Source: Hydrangea macrophylla (Eukaryota; Streptophyta; Magnoliopsida; Cornales; Hydrangeaceae). Taken from it: 64,000 bases of DNA. The stretch lies in contig CM066988.1 in the NCBI GenBank assembly GCA_033977485.1, positions 51,397,649-51,461,648 on the forward strand, in the 5' to 3' direction. Under the pieces are notes generated by a model. The model searched no databases, was not told the DNA's origin, and saw only the letters and a program-made list of their open reading frames with translations. Below are positions 56,816 through 64,000 of this stretch, piece by piece. Every line of letters begins with the position of its first letter. Position 1 is the stretch's first letter. Both the position numbers and the translations under genes were made by a program.

Positions 56816-57777
56816 ATCAAGTTTCGACGGTTTGGAAAGGGATGAAATTTTCCCCGAGTTTTGACGCTTCTCATGCTGATGCCTTGACTGGTGCAGTAAT
56901 AGTGTTTGGTACTCCTGCTTGCATTGTCATTGGAATGCTCTTTATAACTTGATTTGAAAAATTCATTATTCGTCACTATTGACTTACACATTTGAGACTA
57001 CGACCGACTCTTTTCCTGAAAAAGACTATGACAGACTCAAAACTGACAGATACCGACACGCGAGGGTGATACATTCGACACTGAAACGAAACAAGCTCGA
57101 CTTGCCAAAACTTAATGTGCTCTTGTCATAAATGATGTACCATTTTTCTTTTGTGTTTACTTCTCACCTTAACGTAGCATCACTTTGATGGTGAATCTTA
57201 TTTTTAAAAATTCCTCCCTACTGATCTAATCAATTTCTTTGCTTCTCCCAAGATGTGCTTTGAATTAGTGCCTTAGCTTATGGAATAAAAGATGCTCCAT
57301 TTCCATCTGTTCAAGACAATGCTTGTGACTTGAAGGCTTATAGGGATTGGGTGGCAAACGAAGTTTGCCCCTAGTTTGAAGGGCATGAAGTGGGATCGAT
57401 AGGCAAACGAGGTAAATCACCGAAGTTTGCCCCTAGTTTGGAGGAAGGTTCATTGGAGGTTTTGGGCAAACGAGGTAGGTGACCGAAGTTTGCCCCTTGT
57501 ATGAAGGGTAGCTTAGTAAAAGTCAGGCAAACGAGGCGGGTAGCCGAAGTTTGCCCCTAGTGTGGAAGGTGATCTCTGGCTTGAGGCAAGGACCGTGACT
57601 TTAATCTCTCAAGTGCTCATAACTTTTGCCTAGGCACCAGTGAGCTAGGTGACCTAGCAAGCTCTTTTTTCTCTTTTGTTATTGCTCACCTTGGATTTAA
57701 CTCTAATTTTTGCCTAGGCGTCCTTTCGGATTTTCGACCTAGCGAGCCATCCTTCTTTTTTTCTTTTTTGAAAGTCT

Positions 57778-58240
57778 GCCTACGTACCCCCAAGTGGGGA
57801 TCAGGTCCAACGTAGTTCGGGCATGGTTGGGAAGAAGCGGGTTGATTTTTGGGTAGGTGGGGTGACCGAACCGATGCGGTTGCCTACGTATCCCCGAGTG
57901 GGAAACAGGTCGAGCGTAGCTCAAGGCAAGGTCTTGAAAGAAATTGGTTTGATTATGATGGTGTCGACCGAACCGATGTGGTTGCCTACGTATCCCCGAG
58001 TGGGAATCAGGTCGAGCGTAGTTCAAGGCAAGGTCTTGAAAGAAATCGGTTTGATTATGATGGTGTTGACCGAACCGATGTGGTTGCCTACGTATCCCCG
58101 AGTGGGAATCAGGTCGAGCGTAGTTCAAGGCAAGGTCTTGAAAGAAATCGGTTTGATTATGATGGTGTCGACCGAACCGATGTGGTTGCCTACGTATCCT
58201 CGAGTGGGAATCAGGTCGAGCGTAGTTCAAGGTAAGGCTT
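57778..58240 (+). repeat. 102-bp tandem array carrying a hairpin-forming module
   Basis: Four units start at ACCGAACCGATG (57864, 57967, 58069, 58171), with a diverged half unit before them. Each holds CTACGTATCCCCGAG followed by TGGGAATCAGGTCGAGCGTAG, where CTACG pairs with CGTAG and CCC with GGG. Related modules occur at 6211-6372 and 54983-55026. Period 102 keeps frames open on both strands, giving misleading ORFs of 120-185 codons. Confidence 0.85.
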
Positions 58241-59390
58241 GAAATAAGGGGTTTGAGGTATGAGGGTTTTTCAAACCAATCGTCAAAGAGGTTCAAACTT
58301 GAGCCACTTGTGGAAGCTTTGAATTAAAGGATTCAGTTTCAATCTCCCTTTCTTTTCTTTTTCTTTTTCTTTTTGTTTTGTTTTGAGGATTGATCCTTTT
58401 CATTTTCGCCTAGCCAGTCAATTTTGCTTTTTAATGTAGTCGATTCTTGTGAGATCTTTCAATTGCAATCTCAGAATTCCAGAATGTGCATATCAGCTCT
58501 CGGAATTTATTTGTGGTCATTCTGTGCCTTTTGAAATGTGATTTTGGCACGTTCTTAAGATGTATCTTGAAGCGTATGATTCTCTTATTTGTTTCATCAA
58601 AATTTTCTCCAACATTTTGACTGGCTAGGGTCAGATTTTGGAAATCAACACCTTTTTCAGCTCTAACTTTTGCCTAGGTGCCCTTTCGGGTTTTCAACCT
58701 AGCGAGTTTTTTTTTTTTTTTTTTTTTGAAAGGGGAGATGAAACTCACTGAAATGTTTGGCTACCATCAAGGGCTAAGTTTGCATTGCTTTCAATCGGAC
58801 AGATTGCGTGGCTCCCAATTGGATTGGGCTTAAGGCTTTGAAATGGTGGGAGAAGGGTGTTGGGCAAGGCCCAAGTCAGTTCCAAGCATGTCTTTTCAAG
58901 ATTGAGGCAAGAGAGTCTTTAAATTCTTAAAGTAACACTATTCAATTCTCGGCTCTTCATCGGTGTCAGCGCAAAATTGATTTTGACCTTTCAGGATTTT
59001 TTTGTTTGAGTAAAAAAAAAATACATATTTTTTTTAGCACAGTAATATCCATGGTAATTTGAAAAGTGACACTTCAGTTCAGCGATTCATGCATCTATGA
59101 CTAGGCACATCAGATTAGGAAAAATGAGACTTCATTCCATCAGTAGAGAAGGATTACAGACTCATTAACAACTTGATGACAGACGGACTCGACCACAAGA
59201 CTAAACTTGAAATAGACAAAACACACAACAGACTCGACTGGACTTGACCCGGTCTCAAATGGAATGTCACAGTGACTCGCTTATTCTTTTTTTTTTAAAA
59301 GAGCATCCTCATTTGTTTTGATAGCAAAAGTCCCAAACACCATCGCTTCACCGGCACAGGTTCAACATTCATGGTCCTCAGCGAAGGAGA

Positions 59391-60653
59391 TCATTGAAAT
59401 GGATAGGTCATGGGTTGGTCCAGACCGAGGTAGTGAATTGGATTGGGGTGCGGCGCATCATCTAAGAGATCCTGAATTGAGTGACGGAGCCTCTTACAGT
59501 TGTCGGTCTCATGGCCTTGGTCTTGGTGGTAATCACAATACTTGGATTCATTGTACCCAGGAGGTGGGTGATTAGGAGGCTTACTAGGCTCCAAAGGTAC
59601 AAGGTGGCCCTTTTGAACAAGGTGATTGAGAGCGGATGATAAGCTCATGTCAAGTGGTGTGAAGACTCTTTGGTTTCCTTTCTTGTGCCTCTTACTGTAA
59701 TCATTTTGGCTTGATGATGGGCTTAAGGCATTGACATCTAGGCTCTCTTGATCTTCACCAAAGGTATGGGGTCTTTTCTCCTTTTGCAGTGACCCAGCTC
59801 CATTGATCTTGCCTTCACAGATAGCATCCTCGATTCTAGTCCCAACCTCAAACAACTCTTCAAATGTTGAGATGGACTGGTAGAATAGTTTTTCATGGTA
59901 TACTGGTCGCAGGTTCTTGACCAGCATACGTACTTGCTCTTTCTCAATAGGCCTGTGGATCATTTGGGCTACTTTATTCCTCCATCTGCTCAAGAATGCA
60001 GCGAAGGACTCATTAAAATTCTGCCTGGTAGTTTCCAGATCACGGATGGTGACATCAAGCTCTTGGTTGTAGGAGTAGTGATCAATGAAAGTTCTAGCAA
60101 CATCTTCCCAAACTCGGGTCTTGGAAGTTTCAAGGGTTAGGAACCAGGATAGTGCGGCTTTCTGGAGGGTTTGAGGGAACAGCATAGCTATGTGCTCATG
60201 GGTGCAGCCCATTGATTGGAAGATGCTCATGCACAACTTGATGTGACTTTTTGGATTCCCTGTTCCATCAAAACGGTCAATTTCAGGCATTTTGAAGTTC
60301 TCGGACAGCCTTAGCTTGATGGGCTCAAAGAGGCCTTCCAAGTCTAACATGTAATCATCAACCCCTTTGCTCTTCCTCAACACACTTTCAAGCTTGTCAA
60401 CTTTGTCCATTTTTTCCTGGAGCTTCTTCTCATATGCAAGCGGCGGGGCTCCTTGAAACCGGTCTTCTTCCCCATTATTCTCGGGAGGCGGTCCAAACCC
60501 AGGCGGCGGTGGTGGTGGGAACCCATGTGGGTACTGTGGCTGCTGCTGTTTCAGTTCTTCCATGAAACTCAAAACTTGGGCCATGCGATCAGATTGCTGG
60601 TTTATGGTTGCTCCCAACCTAGTGACCTTGTTTTCTAATTCTTCCTGATTCAT
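59391..60653 (-). CDS. gag: Ty3/gypsy gag polyprotein, intact
   Basis: The open frame extends to 60686, but the Met at 60653 (MNQEELENKV) is preferred because the older copy at 40643 starts there. It gives about 420 residues. In order: a coiled-coil-like Gln-rich N-terminus, a Pro-rich linker (PHGFPPPPPPGFGPPPENN), a basic helix EKMDKVDKLESVLRKSKG, and the retrotransposon gag capsid domain (FDGTGNPKSHIKLCMSIF, then LSWFLTLE, WEDVARTFIDHYSYNQEL, FAAFLSRWRNK). Near the C-terminus is a zinc-knuckle-like KYCDYHQDQGHETDNCKRL. It ends at TYPFQ with a stop and no protease follows. Gag would form the virus-like particle and package RNA; enzymes would have to come from another element. Confidence 0.9.
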   Translation of the reverse strand: MNQEELENKVTRLGATINQQSDRMAQVLSFMEELKQQQPQYPHGFPPPPPPGFGPPPENNGEEDRFQGAPPLAYEKKLQEKMDKVDKLESVLRKSKGVDDYMLDLEGLFEPIKLRLSENFKMPEIDRFDGTGNPKSHIKLCMSIFQSMGCTHEHIAMLFPQTLQKAALSWFLTLETSKTRVWEDVARTFIDHYSYNQELDVTIRDLETTRQNFNESFAAFLSRWRNKVAQMIHRPIEKEQVRMLVKNLRPVYHEKLFYQSISTFEELFEVGTRIEDAICEGKINGAGSLQKEKRPHTFGEDQESLDVNALSPSSSQNDYSKRHKKGNQRVFTPLDMSLSSALNHLVQKGHLVPLEPSKPPNHPPPGYNESKYCDYHQDQGHETDNCKRLRHSIQDLLDDAPHPNPIHYLGLDQPMTYPFQ

Positions 60654-62137
60654 GTTGGAATGACTTAGCGGGCTAATTTTGACCAAATGACTGTTCGAAC
60701 TTCTGACTCAGGACGAGGATCCCAGTTGTTGACTTCGGGAATCGATACTGACCTGACAGATTTCGAGAGAAAAGGGTGTATCAGGTCCTGATAGTGACGA
60801 CTTTAGACAGACAAAGACAGTGATGTGGACTGACTCGAGGCAGTGCGTGCAGATAGCTGGTGCAGGCATGTGGGACAAGCAGGCGGATGTAAGGCCTAAT
60901 CTATATGATGCTTCTATTTCTAACAGATAGCAGTTAAACAAATAAGGTCCTAGCCATACAGAGTGTGCTAACCTTACTTTTCAGTATGATCACCAAGGGA
61001 TAACAGGGATTTCCGGGATACTTCGGGAATTTTTGGACAGAGTTTCTGGGAGAAACAGGGATTCTGAAGATTCGGAGAAATTTTTAGAAGTCATTTGAGT
61101 TTCTAGGAGAAATAGGGATTTCTGGTTGATTTGGACTAAGTTTCTAGGAGAAACTGGTATTTTGGGCTTTTCTGAGAAATGTGGATAGAGTTTCTAGGAT
61201 AAACAAGTATATCTGGGCATTTCTAGGTGATTTGGCCAGAGATGCTGGGATTTTTGGAGAATCCGGGAGATTTGGGCAGATCTTCTGGGAAAACAGGTAC
61301 TTTGGGTATTTCTAGGAAATTTGGATAGAGTCTCTGGGAGAAACTAGTATATCTGGGAAGATAGGACAAAGTTTCTTGGAGGAATTGGCATATCTGGGAG
61401 ATTTAGACAGAGTTTCTGGGAGAAACTGGTTAATATGGTTATATCTGGGATATCTGGACAGAGTTTCTGGAAGAAACTGGTTAATATGGTCATATCTGGG
61501 ATATCTGGACAGAGTTTCTGGAAGAAACTGGTTAATATGGTGATAGTGATCATACTGTCTAGTAGGTTTTCATACTCCTATGTCTTAGGACCAACAAACA
61601 AGATTTGCGGTGCATATCCTTGTGAGCATGTAGCAGACATCTTTGTCATGGTGCCTAGGCAGGTCAACTCAATGTGATTACATGTGAGTGATTGCCTTGG
61701 GAATCATAAGAAAGAGGTTCTGTTCTATGCCACATAAGCATCTACACCGTGCAGGTAATCCCGCCAGGGCATACAGCAGTTATATCACATTGTCCTATCT
61801 GAAAAGATAAATGAATAGTCCTATGAAAGGTTCTAAAGGAATCTATATGCAAAGGCTGGGTTTAGTCAAAGAGGGTCCGTTGACGAGAGTTCTAATATAC
61901 CGTCAGAGAGACAGTACGGAGATTTTTACTCTTTTTGATATACCTTGGAAGGTACAGTATCAACGGTGACTTGTGCCCTGGCACAGCAAGACCTGAACAA
62001 TGTCAGCGCCGCGTTTCAGACACAGTCGGAGGGGGAAATGCAAGAGTGCAATGCGGTGAACCAAACACAGTAAAAAGATGATTTTAAGGATGCTTCTTAT
62101 GAGTCAAACCTCTGTATTATTTTGTTTTGAAAATAAA
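60654..62137 (-). other. 5' leader of the young element, with degenerate repeats
   Basis: This is non-coding leader between primer site and gag. From about 61015 to 61555 it repeats GAGTTTCTGGGAGAAAC with TATATCTGGGATATCTGGAC at 40-55 bp steps, the last units being almost identical 54-bp copies. It is collinear with 40644-41960 of the older element, which has the same kind of array. Confidence 0.7.
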
Positions 62138-62157
62138 GATCCCCAGCAGAGTCGCCA
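62138..62157 (-). other. Primer binding site (tRNA-Arg-like)
   Basis: On the minus strand it reads TGGCGACTCTGCTGGGGATC, three bases inside the 5' LTR. It agrees with the 3' end of a plant tRNA-Arg (…CCCCAG-NN-GAGTCGCCA) except at about two positions. The use of tRNA-Arg by Tat/Ogre elements is established. Confidence 0.65.
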
Positions 62158-62160
62158 GAT

Positions 62161-64000
62161 TGTGGACACGCGAAATCGGACCACTTCTCTTGTTTGAGAT
62201 TGCTTTGAAATTGATTTGAATCAAGGGAAGAAAATGAAAGGTCTGTTGAAAACAGATACAGAGTCGCCACTTGGTCTTTAAGGAACCAAGAAACCTAATT
62301 TTGACTCACCCAAGCGGATAAGGGCACCGGCCCTTCATAACCAAAGAACTTGGTTCGGGGTTTTGGTACGAGAGAGGAAGGAGCCTTTGTCACGACTAAA
62401 ACACCCTCAACTCGCCCCGTCTTTCGACGGGCCTCAATTAGCATCCAAATAATCATCTTATACTATGTTTGGTTCGGCAAATAATACTATGATAGTATAT
62501 TACATCACATAAGAAACTTGAAAAATGGAAGATCTAAAGATAAAATATCATTCATAAGATCTAAATCAAATATCATGCAATGTAAAGTGAAAGATCACAC
62601 AAATAAACCTAGGAAAAATCGTCTAATCGTGTATCAAGTAATTAGTTTCCTTAATCTAAAAGGGACATGGATTGTTCTTGAAACAAATAAACAAAGAAAT
62701 CAAAATATGCTTAACAAGCTAACATGATGCATGTTATTCTTTGAGAAAAGAAGATCTCTCAATCCCCGGGACGGATGAGAAAAGGATGATTAGATCGAGG
62801 GGAGCATGAACGTGTGATCATGATCATTCCTTATAATCTTCTTAGATTAGGAGTTACAAAAACCCGAAATCCTTGCATGGATGCAATGTATGTATCTAGA
62901 ATGTGCCAAGGTTGTAGTGTGCTTTGTGTTCATGGATTCCTAAAATGACTTAGAAGTCTAAAATGTGTATGAATGGATGGATAAAATCAACGTGGAATAT
63001 GTACAAATGTAGTATGAACTACTTCCTAAGATATGAGCTAATTTGGAATGCATATGAGCATCAAATCAAAGAATGAAAGTTGAAATGTGCTTGCTGTGAA
63101 TAGTGGACAGACTGCATGTATTACTTTGTAACATTATAATGGGAGGTCAAACGTGCCTAGAAAAATGTAAGAAAAATCAGAGATCATCCTTATTGTGTCT
63201 AGAAAATAACACAAAAAGCCAAACATCAATAGCTATCACAGATTAAAAGAAATAAATCAGAATGTACACATGACTCAGAAACAAAAGCTGCACTGTTGAC
63301 TGATTTTGTATGATTTTTCATAAATCAAAGAAAAGGTTTATGATGACCTATTATATACCAAAAGTTTTCTAAGACACCCAAGTTTTATAAAAAAAATAGA
63401 AAAGATATATGTACAGTGATGAAAATATCCAGAATAAGTGCAAGAAGTTGGGTGAACATTTTGTGAGAACAGAGGCAGATTATGAATATGAACTTCTCAC
63501 ATCCCAAACAAATACTTTCACATCTCTATAATTGATGGGAAAAATTGGGGACAAACTATGATGTATTAGGAAGATTTTCCAAGTGGTTTCATCATCATAA
63601 CTCGAGTATTTAATTCAAAACAAATCTTTGAATCTGAACAGCTCACTGTTTTGGATCATTGTTTTGGAGATTTTGGGGAAAACAAAGTTTTGTTTCTTGA
63701 AACCAAATGAGAGGGATTGAGAGGGGTTTTGAGATAGATGTTTTGAAAACATATTTTCAACACTCAATAAGGATTATAGCCACTTAGAATACCAACATCA
63801 AACTCATCATTAAGAACCTCCAAGATTGTTGGAGAGATTTATTTTATTTTTTGAACATAACTTCAATACATTCCAAGAATACCTTGGAAGTATTGAGGTT
63901 ATGATCATCATCTATCAAACATGTTTTTGAGGTCAAGAGCTACTATCCATAAGGATTCACTCACCCCAAACTTCATGTCATCACTTAGATGATGATGAAC
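62161..64000 (-). repeat. 5' LTR of the young element (runs off the window)
   Basis: Its inner end is TGTGGACACGCG at 62161, and it matches 51513-53352 base for base except for four substitutions and no gaps. The outer 1.46 kb, including promoter and outer end, and the target-site duplication lie beyond the window. Confidence 0.9.

Larger units (their letters stand above)
54830..59390 (-). mobile_element. Non-coding internal region of the young element (pol absent), rich in tandem repeats
   Basis: No protease, RT, RNase H or integrase motif is seen here, although pol should occupy this space. It holds a roughly 156-bp unit repeated from 55540 to 55880 (CTTGATCGGGGAACCAGGACC), the 56005-56815 array, GTTTGCCCCTAG repeats at 57350-57560, the 102-bp array at 57778-58240, and two CTTTTGCCTAGG…GACCTAGCGAG blocks (near 57675-57745 and 58665-58705). 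It is therefore a large non-autonomous derivative that keeps gag. Confidence 0.75.

Noticed and set aside
57739..58296. Open frames of 120-185 codons on both strands
   Set aside because: They result from the 102-bp repeat keeping stop-free frames; both strands are open and the peptide repeats with the unit.
51870..62727. Identical 69-codon frames at 51870-52079 and 62518-62727
   Set aside because: They are the same LTR position in the two LTRs of the young element; duplication is explained by the LTRs and there is no sign of a coding function.

Overview
The window looks like repeat-dense, intron-bearing plant nuclear DNA, most likely eudicot. The evidence is degenerate Ty3/gypsy and Ty1/copia retrotransposons, a plant-type BED/hAT transposase, several MITEs with clear target-site duplications, plant GT-AG introns and long AT-rich spacers. 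I see no bacterial-type gene, no tRNA or rRNA gene, no CRISPR array and no clearly intact host gene. Most of the sequence is nested transposable elements; the only recognisable host-type gene is a broken papain-like cysteine protease.

Region 1 (1-11676) holds parts of large Tat/Ogre-like Ty3/gypsy elements. A fragment of a G-patch polyprotein lies on the + strand at the left edge, followed by a 41-bp tandem array. Two intron-containing genes then lie on the + strand: a plant mobile domain (PMD) protein (exons between 1177 and 3995) and a DUF7745-like protein (4601-5692). Next to them, on the minus strand, is a decayed pol: protease, G-patch, RT, RNase H, second archaeal-type RNase H, integrase. 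Region 2 (11677-15706) is a minus-strand piece of a large non-coding LTR derivative with a 1.6-kb LTR. Region 3 (15707-18140) may hold scraps of an unknown gene and includes one copy of a direct duplication. Region 4 (18828-21715) is a three-exon hAT transposase with a frameshift; the second copy of the duplication follows it.

Region 5 (22141-28305) is a mosaic. The C-terminal half of a papain-like protease is on + and the N-terminal half on -, with inverted repeats around the C-terminal half. Between them is a copia element that itself contains a MULE-type MITE and an hAT-type element with another element inside it. Region 6 (28306-40144) is mostly non-coding: a 3' LTR (30908-31521), a 2.9-kb probable solo LTR with a perfect 5-bp target-site duplication (32293-35175), MITEs and microsatellites.

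Region 7 (40145-64000) returns to Tat/Ogre elements: a truncated gag, PBS and 3.3-kb LTR, then a second PMD + DUF7745 copy (47218-51512). That copy is cut by a very young element with near-identical LTRs (51513-54813 and 62161 to beyond the window), which encodes gag but no pol.

The main theme is a recurring two-gene cassette (PMD then DUF7745), oriented opposite to the retrotransposon pol. Each gene has its own GC-rich repeat plus TATA promoter module, and the same module occurs in the LTRs. Identifications come from reading motifs, intron boundaries and repeats by eye; no database search was run.
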